This document shows positions 8,279-17,136 of a stretch of DNA of 64,000 nucleotides, piece by piece (within the stretch, counting starts at the first letter, position 1; each line of letters opens with the position of its first letter). This stretch comes from HK1 sp965202735. GTDB taxonomy: Bacteria > Pseudomonadota > Gammaproteobacteria > HK1. The notes beneath the pieces are model-generated. The model saw only the letters and a list, made by a program, of their open reading frames with translations. It searched no databases and was not told the DNA's origin. The translations under genes and the position numbers were made by a program. The stretch covers positions 1,612,001 through 1,676,000 of the forward strand of contig OZ241844.1 of assembly GCA_965202735.1 (NCBI GenBank). The letters are read 5' to 3'.

Positions 8279-9856
8279 CTACACCCGGGCGAGCACCTGG
8301 TCGAGCTCTTCGGCAACCCGTCGGCGATAGCGGTCGAGCTCGGCCTCGGCGCGTGCGGAGTCGCCCCCCATGAGCTCCAGAGAGAGCCGGCGCAGCCGCT
8401 CGACATGCTCGTCGCGCCAGCCGAGTCCGCCCCGCGGCACCCACTGCGCGATGTTGGTCCGGCGGCGCAGATAGTCCTCGAGCGTACATGCGAACTCATG
8501 GTCGCGGCACCATGCCGGCGCAGGCATTCCCTCCTCCAGCTCCGGGGGAAAGGCTGCTTCCGTCGGGAAGGCGGCTTCATTCCCGCCGGCAGTCCATGAC
8601 GGGTCCTGCGCTCCCCGCTGGCGCGGACTTCCGCCTGGGTCGCGATGGCCGGGGCCGGGCCTCGCCCCCTCGCCTCCGCGATGGCCCGTCGCACCGGGCG
8701 GGGGGAGGTATCGGCGCAGGCGCCGTATCGCGCGGTCCGCCGTCTCCGCGCATCCGGTCAGCTTGCCGCCGTAGACCGACACCCACGGGCGCTCGTCGTC
8801 CGCCGCGACGCGGGGCCGGCGCGAGAGGTCGAGCGGGTATCCGCCGTCCCGGTGCCCCACGGGGACCGCGAGCGGCCGAACGCCGCACCGCAGCGCCACG
8901 ATCGCGTCCTTCGACCCCGGGTCCCGCAGCCGCCGGGAACGCAGGTCGAGGAGGAAGCTCACGTCCTCCGGCGACGCACGCAAGCCCTCCTCGGGGTCGC
9001 GGATGGAGGTCTCGGTCGGACCCCACAGCTCGACCGGACCCCACGGGATGCTCGTGACGACGTCGTCCTCGACCCCCATCTCCAGCACGAGCCCCGCCCG
9101 CTGCTCGGGGAAGCGTTCGAAGACGAGATAGACCCCCTTGCTGAAGGCATGGCGCCAGGGCGAACGGACGCCGAACCGGGCATTGACCCGGTCGGTCCAT
9201 ACGCCGGCGCAGTTGGCGATCGCGCGGGCGCGCACCTCGATCTCCCGGCCGGTCAGGGTGTCGCGCACCTCGAGCCGCCAGCGGCGCTCGGCGGCGCACC
9301 AGGCGCCGCCGCGCACTTCGGCGTAGTTCAGGGCCGCCGTGCCCGCCCGCCGGGCGCCGGGCGCCAGCCACCGGAGCACGAAGCGGCTGTCGGACTGCCG
9401 GAGCATGGCTTCCTCGAAACAGAGCGCTGCGCCCGGGCGCGCGAGACGCACGATCTCGTCGTAGGTTGCCCGGGTGCGCGGTCGCCGGCGGCGGCCGCGA
9501 CCGAGCAGCCAGTACAGTTGGAGCGCGGCCATGGCCGGGAGCCGGCCGAGCCTTCCGCTCGGGGCCGGAACGAAGCGCAGGGTCAGCCGCGAGACCGCCT
9601 CCGGCTGGCCGTGGACCATGCGGTCCTGCGCCCGGGAGAAGTGGAGCACGGCCGGCAGATCGAGGTTCCGCAGGTACAGCAGGCCGCCCCAGATCATCAT
9701 GCCGGAGGCCTGGCTCGTACCGCAGGCGAAGTCGCCGCGATCGAGCACGATGGCGTCGTACCCCGCGTCGCCCAGCCGGCGGTGGAGGCTCGCCCCGTTG
9801 ATCCCGCCGCCGATGACGGCGACGTCGAAGGTGGTGCGGGAAGCCCTCTCCAGCAT
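8279..9856 (-). CDS. FAD-dependent glycerol-3-phosphate dehydrogenase-like oxidoreductase
   Basis: A 525-residue flavoprotein starting MLERASRTTFDVAVIGGGINGAS, with the dinucleotide-binding GxGxxG at residues 16-21. Family features follow: SGMMIWGGLLYL, ANCAGVWTDRVN and SVYGGKLTGCAETADRAI, all as in GlpD/DAO-type proteins. The C-terminal helical domain (LEDYLRRRTNIAQW) also fits GlpD. Such enzymes oxidise glycerol 3-phosphate or a similar polyol phosphate at the membrane and reduce quinone. The frame stays open upstream to beyond 10191, so an N-terminal extension from a GTG at 10177 cannot be excluded, but homology-like sequence begins at 9856. Confidence 0.82.
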   Translation of the reverse strand: MLERASRTTFDVAVIGGGINGASLHRRLGDAGYDAIVLDRGDFACGTSQASGMMIWGGLLYLRNLDLPAVLHFSRAQDRMVHGQPEAVSRLTLRFVPAPSGRLGRLPAMAALQLYWLLGRGRRRRPRTRATYDEIVRLARPGAALCFEEAMLRQSDSRFVLRWLAPGARRAGTAALNYAEVRGGAWCAAERRWRLEVRDTLTGREIEVRARAIANCAGVWTDRVNARFGVRSPWRHAFSKGVYLVFERFPEQRAGLVLEMGVEDDVVTSIPWGPVELWGPTETSIRDPEEGLRASPEDVSFLLDLRSRRLRDPGSKDAIVALRCGVRPLAVPVGHRDGGYPLDLSRRPRVAADDERPWVSVYGGKLTGCAETADRAIRRLRRYLPPPGATGHRGGEGARPGPGHRDPGGSPRQRGAQDPSWTAGGNEAAFPTEAAFPPELEEGMPAPAWCRDHEFACTLEDYLRRRTNIAQWVPRGGLGWRDEHVERLRRLSLELMGGDSARAEAELDRYRRRVAEELDQVLARV

Positions 9857-10191
9857 GGTCTCCCTGGCGGTCAACGGCACCCCCTCTCCTTCCCGGAACC
9901 ACGCGGGAGCGGGGCCGGCCTCTCCCGGCCGCGGGCCCGCAGCTCGCAGCCGGCCGGGAGCGGCCCGCGCGCCGCGTCGCCGCTCGCGCGGCGGCGGGGC
10001 CGGTACCCGTGTCGGCCTCCGCGATGTTGCCGGGGACAGCCTCCGCCCGGTGTTTCCGCCGCCGCCCGCAATGTAGTCGAGGCAGAGGGCCTCGTCCACG
10101 GAGACGGGGCGCGTCTCGAAGTCCTCGTCGCCCCCCGGACGCCGCACCCGCCGGCGTTCCACGCCGCGCACCGGCACGGAGGCACGGATGG
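9857..10191 (-). other. 335-bp gap, open in frame with the flavoprotein gene
   Basis: This space between the flavoprotein and the radical SAM gene has no stop in the flavoprotein frame. Its first third, read from a GTG at 10177, gives protein-like sequence (DEDFETRPVSVDEALCLDYI followed by AGGGGNTG). The rest becomes Arg/Pro-rich and looks non-coding. It could be an N-terminal extension, a decayed gene end or a short peptide broken by a frameshift. I see no ribosome-binding site. No RNA gene or repeat was recognised. Confidence 0.3.
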
Positions 10192-11244
10192 TCAGGACGC
10201 GAGGTCCCGGCGCATCCAGCGGGACCACAGGCCGTCGATGCGTCCCGCGACCCCCGGCACCCGCCCGAGCGCCCCGGCAATCCACCGGCGCCGCGCCAGA
10301 CGGTCGGGTCCGTCGTCGCGCACGTCGCAGGTCAGGCACACGCCCGTCTTCTCGCCCGGGGCGAGCAGCGCCCTGCGAACGGCGCCGAGGTCGCGGTACA
10401 GGTGAAACAGTCCGTAGCCGGGCTCGGCCAGGTCGCCGATGATGGCCTCGCGATGCTGCGGAGCGTCCGATCGGGTCTGGCAGCACATCATCCCCTTGCC
10501 GTCGTAGTCGATCACGACGTGCCGGACCGGCGCCATGCAGACCGCCCGCCTCCGGTAGCCGGTGAGCTTCCCCACCTCCACCAGGCCGCCACGGGTGGAG
10601 ACGTTGGACCCGGTATAGAACGGGATGTCCAGGGTCGCCTTCATCCCGAGCCCGGCCACCCGGTAGCTGAACGCCCCGGTGCGCTCCAGGGCCATGCCGG
10701 TGCGGCGGGAGAACTTGCGCAGGCCGGCCGCGATCGCCTCCTCGTCGCGCTCCCGGCCGTCCGGCAGGTACAGATCGATGATCAGCCGGTCCAGCCCCGC
10801 CGCGTCCAGGCGAGGCAGGGTCTTGCGATCGAGGTAGTCGCCGTTGCTGACCATCACCAGCCCGGCGTTCGGCAGCGCCGCCCTCGCCGCCTCGACCCGT
10901 CCGAAGATCCGCGGACTGGCCAGGGCCTCGTGGTATCGCGACCAGGTCAGCGCCCCCGAGTAGCCGATCTCCCTCAGGTCTCCCAGGATGGTCTCGAACA
11001 CCGGCTCCGGCATCTCGTGGGAGATCGAGCGCCGGTCGATGAAGGCGTTGGGACAGAACCAGCACACCCGGTTGCAGAAGCTGTGGTTCTCGATCTCGAC
11101 CTGATCGACGTATCGGGAGAAGAGCTCGCGGGCCCGGTCGAGGGACAGCGCGCCGGTCAGCAGGTCCTCCGGCAAGGCGTTGGCGAAGACTGCCTTGACC
11201 AGGATGTTCAGCGTCCTTCCGGCCGCCGTCGATGATGCGCGCAT
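10192..11244 (-). CDS. Radical SAM protein with SPASM-like C-terminus
   Basis: A 350-residue protein with the [4Fe-4S]/SAM motif CNRVCWFC (Cys57, Cys61, Cys64). Further cysteines sit in RRAVCMAPVRHVVIDYDGKG, GMMCCQ and GVCLTCDV, a pattern of auxiliary-cluster SPASM/twitch domains. Such proteins generate a 5'-deoxyadenosyl radical to modify peptides, proteins or small molecules. The neighbours (aminotransferase, flavoprotein, creatininase-family hydrolase, all on the same strand but widely spaced) do not define a known pathway. No convincing precursor peptide is visible. The start is MRASSTAAGRTLN. Confidence 0.88.
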   Translation of the reverse strand: MRASSTAAGRTLNILVKAVFANALPEDLLTGALSLDRARELFSRYVDQVEIENHSFCNRVCWFCPNAFIDRRSISHEMPEPVFETILGDLREIGYSGALTWSRYHEALASPRIFGRVEAARAALPNAGLVMVSNGDYLDRKTLPRLDAAGLDRLIIDLYLPDGRERDEEAIAAGLRKFSRRTGMALERTGAFSYRVAGLGMKATLDIPFYTGSNVSTRGGLVEVGKLTGYRRRAVCMAPVRHVVIDYDGKGMMCCQTRSDAPQHREAIIGDLAEPGYGLFHLYRDLGAVRRALLAPGEKTGVCLTCDVRDDGPDRLARRRWIAGALGRVPGVAGRIDGLWSRWMRRDLAS

Positions 11245-11330
11245 GGACGAATCGCTCTCGTGCCCGTGGAGCGCGGAAAGCTCAGGCCTTCACGATACGC
11301 ATCGGGTCACGGCTCCGGATCACCGGGAAG

Positions 11331-11712
11331 TACCGGCGCCCTCGACCGCGCCGCGACACGCTCATTGCTCCGTCGAGACGAAGGGCGAGCATATCCGGGG
11401 AATGTCGGCGCCCTCGACCGCGCCGCCCCGCGTTTGTTGCTCCGGCCGGGCGCGTCACCCGTGACCTCGCGATGCGTTCGAAGGGGCCGCGACACGCTCA
11501 TTGCAGCAATTCCCGCCAAGCGGAGACATGCTCCTGAAATCCCCTCGACTCGACGCCCCGAGGGTCGAAATCGCACCACGATTCCACCCCGGTACGGCCT
11601 CTTCCGGGCGCTGGCGGGAATCGCTGCGCTCATTGCACGTCGCGGAGGGGGACCAGCGCGTACCCGAAACCGAACGCGATGCGTCCGGCCGCGCCGCGAC
11701 ACGCTCACTGCG
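11331..11712. repeat. Irregular direct repeats around MITE copy 2
   Basis: Two copies of CGGCGCCCTCGACCGCGCCG followed by a related tail lie near 11335 and 11406. Three copies of GCCGCGACACGCTCAYTG lie near 11351, 11487 and 11694; the last one overlaps the stop region of the creatininase gene. Together with MITE copy 2 they fill the 460-bp gap between the radical SAM and creatininase genes. No gene is seen in it. Confidence 0.7.
11504..11626 (-). mobile_element. 122-bp MITE, copy 2
   Basis: A full copy, beginning CAGCAATTCCCGCCA and ending GGCGGGAATCGCTG. It is bounded by a perfect 9-bp duplication CGCTCATTG (11495-11503 and 11627-11635), so it was inserted inside one unit of the local repeat. 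Confidence 0.93.
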
Positions 11713-12496
11713 CCGGCCCCTGCGCGAAGCGCCGATAGTCGGCGGCCAGCTCTCGGGCGGCGGTGGCGAGCAGCTCGCGGCCGTGCCGCGCACGGGACAG
11801 CGCGGGGTGGGAGCCGACCCGCCCGTCGGGAAAGGCCGCGCGGTGGACGCGGGCGTCTTCGTGGGCGTCTCCGGCATGGTCGCGGAGATACTCCGCCGGC
11901 AGCCCGGTCGGCCGCGGCGGCCAGAGCGCCTCCTCCGGCCCCGGAGACCGGTCCGCGGCGAGGGCGAGGGTGATGGAGATCTCGCTCGGGGTGGCGTGCA
12001 TCCCTTCACCGGCGCCGTAGAGCCGGCGCCGCAGCGCATCGGTCTCGGGAAGCTCCCACCAGCCCTTCAGGCGAAACCGGAGCGGCGGCGGGGCCGGGTT
12101 CGCCAGCACCCGGCGCTGATGGGCGTCGTGACAGGCGCAGCGGACCGGCGCGATGTTGGCCCCATGGCCATTGAGGAAGTAGAAGGCGGTGAAGCCGCCC
12201 GCGGCCAGCGAATCGACCACATCCTGAACGACCTGAACGAAGGTCGCGGCCCTCACCGAGACGGTGCCCGGAAACGCCAGGTTGAACTGGGCCGGCGCGT
12301 AGGCGAGCGTCGGCGCGACCAGGATGCCGTCGTCCCCGGAGGCGGCGCGGGCGGCGATGCCCTCGGCGACCAGAGCGTCGGTGCCGATCGGCCCTCCGGG
12401 CCCGTGCTGCTCGGTGGAGCCGAGGGGGATCAGGATGGCGGTGGATCGCTCCAGGTAGGCATCCACCTCGACCCGGGTCGCGAGCTGAAGCTTCAC
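11705..12496 (-). CDS. Creatininase/MftE-family amidohydrolase
   Basis: A 263-residue protein starting at a GTG at 12496 (VKLQLATRVEVDAYL). Metal ligands of the creatininase fold are visible: Glu29 and His31 in GSTEQHGPGGPIGTD, Asp40, and a His in FLNGHGANIAP, plus a Glu in the EGMHATPSE segment. Family members hydrolyse amide bonds in cyclic or peptide substrates (creatinine, FAPy intermediates, the mycofactocin precursor). A radical SAM gene lies about 500 bp downstream on the same strand, which recalls mycofactocin clusters, but no MftA-like peptide is seen. The usual HLP after EQHG is replaced by GGP. Confidence 0.85.
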   Translation of the reverse strand: MKLQLATRVEVDAYLERSTAILIPLGSTEQHGPGGPIGTDALVAEGIAARAASGDDGILVAPTLAYAPAQFNLAFPGTVSVRAATFVQVVQDVVDSLAAGGFTAFYFLNGHGANIAPVRCACHDAHQRRVLANPAPPPLRFRLKGWWELPETDALRRRLYGAGEGMHATPSEISITLALAADRSPGPEEALWPPRPTGLPAEYLRDHAGDAHEDARVHRAAFPDGRVGSHPALSRARHGRELLATAARELAADYRRFAQGPAQ

Positions 12497-12755
12497 CCCG
12501 TTGTCACCGATGCCGCCAGGCCTCGTGCCCGGCCCGGCGCCCCGGCCCGCCGGCCGGCGGTGAGGACCGGGCATCCGGCGGGGCGCGGCCGAGAGGCGGG
12601 TACCGAAGGAGGCGGCCGAGCGCTGCTCGTGCCGGGGCCCCGTCTCGGGCCCCTTCGGACGGCGGCGCCGCACTCCCGATCGACGCCCGCCGCCGTCGTT
12701 CGCCGCGACGGCGGGCGCCGGGGCCCGGCATCAATCCCGGTCCTGGTCCTGGGCC

Positions 12756-13547
12756 CTAGTCCTGACCCTGGATCCCCCACTTCTCGTTGAGGGACCTGAA
12801 GTAGCCGGTCTCGTGCTTGATGCGCATCCAGTTGTTCAGGAAGCCGAGCCACACGTGGTCGTCCTGGGGCACGATGAACGACAGCGGCAGGCTGTTGGCC
12901 ACCTTCTGGAAGGGGATCACCAGCGTGTCGTGGGTCGCGGACAGCTTGCCCGCCTCCAGGATGCTCGAGATGGTCACGTCCACCCGGCCCGCGAGCAGGT
13001 CCTGCCAGTCCCGCGCCGGCGACTCCACCTCCTTCACGCTGGCGTCGGGCAGGCGGAGCTTCACGAAGTCGGCGAAGGAGGTGCCCAGGTTGTAGCCGAC
13101 GGTCACGTCCGGATGGTTCAGGTCCTCCCAGGTACTGAACCGGTCCGCGATCTCCTTGCGGGTCAGGGGCAGGTACCCGGTGCGCCCCCACGGAATGGTG
13201 TACCCCGCCGCCTTGGCGCGGGTCACGGTCATGGAGGTGCCGGTCATCGCGATGTCGTACTTGCCGGCGACCACGCCGTTGATCAGGGTCTTCCAGTCGG
13301 TGGCCACGAACTCCACCTCGACCCCCATGTCGGCGGCGAGCTGCTTCGCAGCGTCGATCTGGTGGCCGCGGTACTCCTTCGTCTCCGGGTCCTTGAACGA
13401 CATGGGGTTGAAATCGCCGGTGGTGCCGACCTTCAGCGTCCCGCTGTCGAGGACCTTGTGCAGGATGGACCGGCCGTGGTTGTCGGCGGCGGCGCTTCCG
13501 CACGCCACCGACGCCGCGAGGGCAAGAATGCTCAGCCACTTCGTCAT
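12756..13547 (-). CDS. Amino-acid ABC transporter substrate-binding protein
   Basis: A 263-residue periplasmic binding protein (SBP_bac_3 type): signal peptide to about residue 22, then GTLKVGTTGDFNPMSFKDPETK, DWKTLINGVVAGKYDIAMTG and the family feature of two alpha/beta lobes. It should deliver a polar amino acid or related compound to an ABC permease. The permease at 15394 is divergently placed with the Rieske oxygenase between; no ATPase is in the window. A cysteine sits in the leader (SVACGS), but the preceding residues do not make a convincing lipobox. Confidence 0.9.
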   Translation of the reverse strand: MTKWLSILALAASVACGSAAADNHGRSILHKVLDSGTLKVGTTGDFNPMSFKDPETKEYRGHQIDAAKQLAADMGVEVEFVATDWKTLINGVVAGKYDIAMTGTSMTVTRAKAAGYTIPWGRTGYLPLTRKEIADRFSTWEDLNHPDVTVGYNLGTSFADFVKLRLPDASVKEVESPARDWQDLLAGRVDVTISSILEAGKLSATHDTLVIPFQKVANSLPLSFIVPQDDHVWLGFLNNWMRIKHETGYFRSLNEKWGIQGQD

Positions 13548-13661
13548 CGCTTCGTCTCCTTTCGCGAAATTGCGCCCGGAACCGTCCGGGCGGCCCGCAT
13601 CTTACCGGGGATGCCGGGCCGGGGTCCGGCCAGTCCCGGCCCGATCCCGCAAATCCCGGCC

Positions 13662-15020
13662 TCAGGCCCGAACGGATGCGTTGCCGGACTCCCCGTTCGA
13701 CCCGGCGGCCGCACGCACATGGGCTTCCCGGCGCTCCGGGTCGAGCCGGTCGGAATCGAGCACCGCGCCCGCGACGCGCCGGCCCGCGGCGCGGAGGTCC
13801 TCCGCGGCCGGCCGGTCCGCGCCCGGCCACCGGAAGACGGTGTCCTGGCAGTACGTCGGCACGGCATCCAGCCCGAAGGCGTCCGGCTGGCGCACCGGCT
13901 CGCCGGCCGCGAGCGCGCGGATCCGGCGGCGGAGCAGCCTGCGCAGCCTCGCCACCCCGGCATCGGACGACGCGCGATGCTCCAGCGCATGGATGGCGAT
14001 GGGACGCTGCGAGACCTGCGCCTCGTAGTCGCCCGGCTGGCGCTGGCGCTCCTCGTAGGGGCGCTCGTCCCCGGTCTGGCCGACGAAGTCGATGGACTCC
14101 CGGCCGACCCGGTCCGGATCGTCCTGCCCTCTCGGGTCGAGCCGGCGGCTGAAGAACCGCCAGCCGACGGTGCGGGTGGCGGTGTCGTCCACCGGCACCA
14201 TCCACCGCAGCATGGCGCAGCGCCGGAACGCCTTCTCCTCCTCCGCCTCCTCCCAGATGGCCCCGGTCTGATTGGCGTTGGGCAGGATCGAATCCACGGT
14301 CCGCACCCAGACGCGCCCGTCCACCTGCCGGGTCTGGACGTTCATCATGCCGAGCGGAGTGTCCAGGTACTCGACGATCTGATCGATGCCGGACGCGGCG
14401 CCGAACTGGACCCCGCTCGAGCGGGCATGCAGGTGCAGCACGTGGATGGGGTCCTGGGTGTTCTCGTAGATCTGGAGCCAGTTGCAGGGCGTGGTGAGCG
14501 AGAACGGCTTGCGGGTGGTGTCCGGGGCCTGCTCGCTGTCGAAGACGGGAAACGGCGGCCGTTCCCCGGGCGGGCCCAGGTAGGCGAACAGCAGGTCGCC
14601 GTGCTCGTGGACCGGGTAGGCGCCCTGCACCACGTTGCGGCGCACGGGGCTGTCGAGGGGCTCCGACCCGGCCCGGAGGATGGTGCCGTCGATGTCGTAG
14701 TGCCAGCCGTGGTAGCAGCAGATGATGCCCCGCTCGGCGACGATCCCGTACTCCAGCGAGGCGCCGCGGTGCGCGCAGTGGCGATGCAGCAGGCCCGGGC
14801 GCCCGGACCCGTCCCGGAACAGCACCAGGTCCTCGCCGAGCACCCGCACCACCCGGGGCAGCGCTCCCAGCTCCTCCGACATCGCGACCGGCTGCCAGTA
14901 GCGGCGGAGGTACTCGCCGCACGGGGTGCCGGGGCCGACGTGGGTGAGCTCCTCGTCCTCGCGGGCGCTCCCGACCTGGTGATAGCCCTGAAAGCCCGCG
15001 GGGCGCGCCGGCTCGCTCAT
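13662..15020 (-). CDS. Rieske ring-hydroxylating oxygenase, alpha subunit
   Basis: A 452-residue protein. The Rieske [2Fe-2S] ligands are CAH (Cys82, His84) and CCYH (Cys101, His104). The mononuclear iron site is in ENTQDPIHVLHLHA, giving the Asp and two His of the family. It resembles phthalate-4,5-dioxygenase/vanillate-demethylase-type terminal oxygenases, which hydroxylate or demethylate aromatic or other small substrates and need a separate reductase, not seen here. The start at 15020 has GGGAG 6 bases upstream. It sits 114 bp upstream of the binding-protein gene on the same strand, so the transported compound may be its substrate. Confidence 0.9.
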   Translation of the reverse strand: MSEPARPAGFQGYHQVGSAREDEELTHVGPGTPCGEYLRRYWQPVAMSEELGALPRVVRVLGEDLVLFRDGSGRPGLLHRHCAHRGASLEYGIVAERGIICCYHGWHYDIDGTILRAGSEPLDSPVRRNVVQGAYPVHEHGDLLFAYLGPPGERPPFPVFDSEQAPDTTRKPFSLTTPCNWLQIYENTQDPIHVLHLHARSSGVQFGAASGIDQIVEYLDTPLGMMNVQTRQVDGRVWVRTVDSILPNANQTGAIWEEAEEEKAFRRCAMLRWMVPVDDTATRTVGWRFFSRRLDPRGQDDPDRVGRESIDFVGQTGDERPYEERQRQPGDYEAQVSQRPIAIHALEHRASSDAGVARLRRLLRRRIRALAAGEPVRQPDAFGLDAVPTYCQDTVFRWPGADRPAAEDLRAAGRRVAGAVLDSDRLDPERREAHVRAAAGSNGESGNASVRA

Positions 15021-15393
15021 GATCGCTCCCATGAAGACGTCTCGCTGGTGGATTGGTGGATGGTGTGTCCGCCGTGAAACGGCGTTCATGCTTCGGGGTG
15101 GTCCGGCACGGCGGCGGCCATGAACGCTGGGTGGACGGTGCGCTGGTGGAGGGTGCGGCTCGCCGGACGCGGGAAAGGCTACCATGAAGCGCGGTATCGA
15201 GCCGGCCGGCGGCCAGCCGCGCGGACGCGGGGCGCTCGATACCCGGCCCATCCGCAACGATGGCGCCTCGAAGAGTCCGGGGCTCCCCGCGCACGCTCCG
15301 TCCGGGGAGAGGTCCGGAGACCGCCACCCGGCGAGGCCGCCCGGCTCCCCGACGACGAGCCGCAGCCCGCCGCCACCGACAGAGGTTCACCCG

Positions 15394-16161
15394 ATGAAAT
15401 CGCTGCGCACCGGCCTCGCGGCCTGTCTCGCCCTGCTCTGCACCGGATGCTCCAGCTCGCAGACCTGGGGATGGTACGTCATCAACCCGACCACGAAGCA
15501 GGGGCGGATCAACGTCGAGTTCCTGCTCTCCGGGGTCCAGTGGACGGTGGCGCTGACGCTGGCCTGCGTCGCGCTCTCGCTGGTGCTCGGGTTCCTGATC
15601 TACCTGCCCCGGATCGCGAACAACCCCTGGCTCGACGTCCTGAACCGGAGCGTCGTGGAGCTGTTCCGGTCCATCCCGCCGCTGGTCTCCATCCTGTGGG
15701 TGTACTACGGGCTGCCGGTGCTGACCGGGGTGGATCTCAATCCGTTCATCTCGGGCATGGTGGCGCTCTCGCTCTACGGCGCGGCGTTCATGGCCGAGAT
15801 CTACCGGGGCGGCGTGCAGTCCATCGGGCGCGGCCAGTTCGAGGCGGCGGACAGCGTCGGCCTGTCCACGTTCGACAAGCTGGTGTTCGTCATCTTCCCC
15901 CAGGCCCTGCGCCGCTGCCTGCCGGCGATGGGCAACCAGTTCGTCATCCTGCTCAAGATGTCGTCGCTGGTCTCGGTCATCGGCCTCGCCGAGGTGGTGC
16001 GCCGCGCGAACGAGCTGGCGGTGACCGAGTACCGGCCCCTGGAGATCTATACCTTCCTGGTCCTGGAGTACCTGGTGCTGGTGCTGCTGGTCTCGGCCGG
16101 GGTGCGCTGGATGGAGCGGCGCCTCGGCGCCGACGAGAGGCGGCGGGTCGGGGAGGGGTAG
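15394..16161 (+). CDS. Polar amino-acid ABC transporter permease
   Basis: A 255-residue membrane protein of the HisM/GlnP type. Transmembrane segments run from about residue 45, and the EAA loop is in FEAADSVGLSTFDKLVFVIFPQALR. The N-terminus is unusual for a permease: MKSLRTGLAACLALLCTGCSSSQTWGWYV resembles a lipoprotein leader, a form I recall in some amino-acid permeases with a WGWYV segment. It is divergent from the Rieske and binding-protein genes across about 370 bp of Arg/Pro-type non-coding sequence. The start ATG at 15394 is preceded by AGAGG. Confidence 0.88.
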   Translation: MKSLRTGLAACLALLCTGCSSSQTWGWYVINPTTKQGRINVEFLLSGVQWTVALTLACVALSLVLGFLIYLPRIANNPWLDVLNRSVVELFRSIPPLVSILWVYYGLPVLTGVDLNPFISGMVALSLYGAAFMAEIYRGGVQSIGRGQFEAADSVGLSTFDKLVFVIFPQALRRCLPAMGNQFVILLKMSSLVSVIGLAEVVRRANELAVTEYRPLEIYTFLVLEYLVLVLLVSAGVRWMERRLGADERRRVGEG

Positions 16162-16279
16162 GGCCTGCCGGGCGCCGGGTCCCCCTCGGGACCATTTCGG
16201 GGACGGACTCGGTCTGCGATTCCAGCGCGATCGGTACACTGTCCCGGAGCGACCACACCGCGCGCTGAACGCCATGCGC

Positions 16280-16384
16280 TGTCCGGTGGTACGGCTCGAT
16301 TTCAGCGCCGGGCACTTCCCCACGCGCGAGAGCCTTGACGAGAACGTGATGGAGCAGCTCGCCCGCATCAAGCCGGCCGCGCCC
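16280..16384 (+). pseudogene. Fragment of an AAA-ATPase-like/PD-(D/E)XK protein
   Basis: About 35 residues, PVVRLDFSAGHFPTRESLDE followed by NVMEQLARIK, match what I recall of the region after the P-loop in AAA-ATPase_like proteins with DUF1703 nuclease ends. No P-loop or nuclease part is present. It ends abruptly at the DUF2235 fragment, so it is a gene scrap. Confidence 0.45.
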
Positions 16385-16385
16385 T

Positions 16386-16715
16386 TCAGTCGACCACCAC
16401 GCAGTCCTTCGGGAGCCTCGGGGCGTATCGCGACGCCTCGTCCCGCATCCGCGCCACCACGCTGCGGTGAATGCGCGCGCCCCGCGGAAGGACCCGCCGG
16501 CGGCTGCCGCGGAGCCGCCAGAACCCGTCGAACGACTCGTACATCGTCCCCAGCGGGTCGCCCCGGTGCGCAGGGCTCCCCAGGGCGTCCGCGTCGACGT
16601 GCAGCCCGCGCGCCCGCGCCCTGCCCAGCATCCACTGGAGCGCGAGGTTCGACAGCCCCCGCTCGTCGTACCAGCCGCCGACGTCGGAGTGCGCGCCCGC
16701 GAACCACCGGCGATA
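16386..16715 (-). pseudogene. C-terminal fragment of a DUF2235 (Tle1-like) phospholipase
   Basis: About 108 residues, RRWFAGAHSDVGGWYDERGL and LSNLALQWMLGRARARGL, are the hallmark end of the DUF2235 alpha/beta hydrolases, some of which are type VI secretion effectors. The catalytic Asp/His end is present but the N-terminal half with the Ser elbow is missing. At 16715 it is joined head-on to a HigA fragment on the other strand. It cannot encode an active enzyme. Confidence 0.75.
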
Positions 16716-16873
16716 CGGCACTCAGGCTCGGCCGTTTCTTCGGCACCACGGGCGAGTTCTGGCTTAACCTCCAGAAGCTCTACGAGTTGCGGCTCGCCGA
16801 AGAGAAGAACGGCGCGGCGATCGCCCGACTGCCGAGGCTTGACGCCGGAACGGGGCTGTCAGCGGCAGGCTGA
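16715..16873 (+). pseudogene. C-terminal fragment of a HigA-type antitoxin
   Basis: The frame TALRLGRFFGTTGEFWLNLQ followed by KLYELRLAEEKNG matches the end of XRE-family HigA addiction-module antitoxins (the RLGRFFGTSPEFWLNLQ region). The N-terminal helix-turn-helix is absent, as is any HigB toxin. The fragment starts exactly where the DUF2235 fragment ends, marking a recombination junction. Confidence 0.75.
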
Positions 16874-17136
16874 GAGCGGAGCTGTCTCCAAGCCGGCCAA
16901 GTGTATGGCGTAAGGCAGCAGTCCCGTCGGCGGATGCCGAGCGCCAACCGGGCCGCTCAGTCCCCGGGGATAGCTCTTCCCGTTCACCGTACTCCTGGCT
17001 CTCCCACTGGTGGGCAGTGCACTCGGCGCTGAAGTGGCCTGTCCCATACAGCTAAAGTCAGCAACACCAACCCCTCCTGACCGAGCAAGCAACCGCTCAA
17101 TCCCGTTTTCTGACTTCCGCGCACACGCCTTGGCAA

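Noticed and set aside
11331..11712. Second CRISPR-like array
   Set aside because: Repeat spacing is irregular (about 70, 66 and over 200 bp), units differ in length, and a MITE interrupts the block.
11705..12496. Mycofactocin biosynthesis gene mftE
   Set aside because: The creatininase fold fits, but the gene lacks the HLP of EQHGPHLP and no mftA, mftB or mftC homologue with the expected features is present.
12493..16749. A 1418-codon open frame on the minus strand
   Set aside because: It crosses the binding protein, Rieske and permease genes out of frame. GC-rich DNA has few stops; the true genes are in other frames with full motifs.
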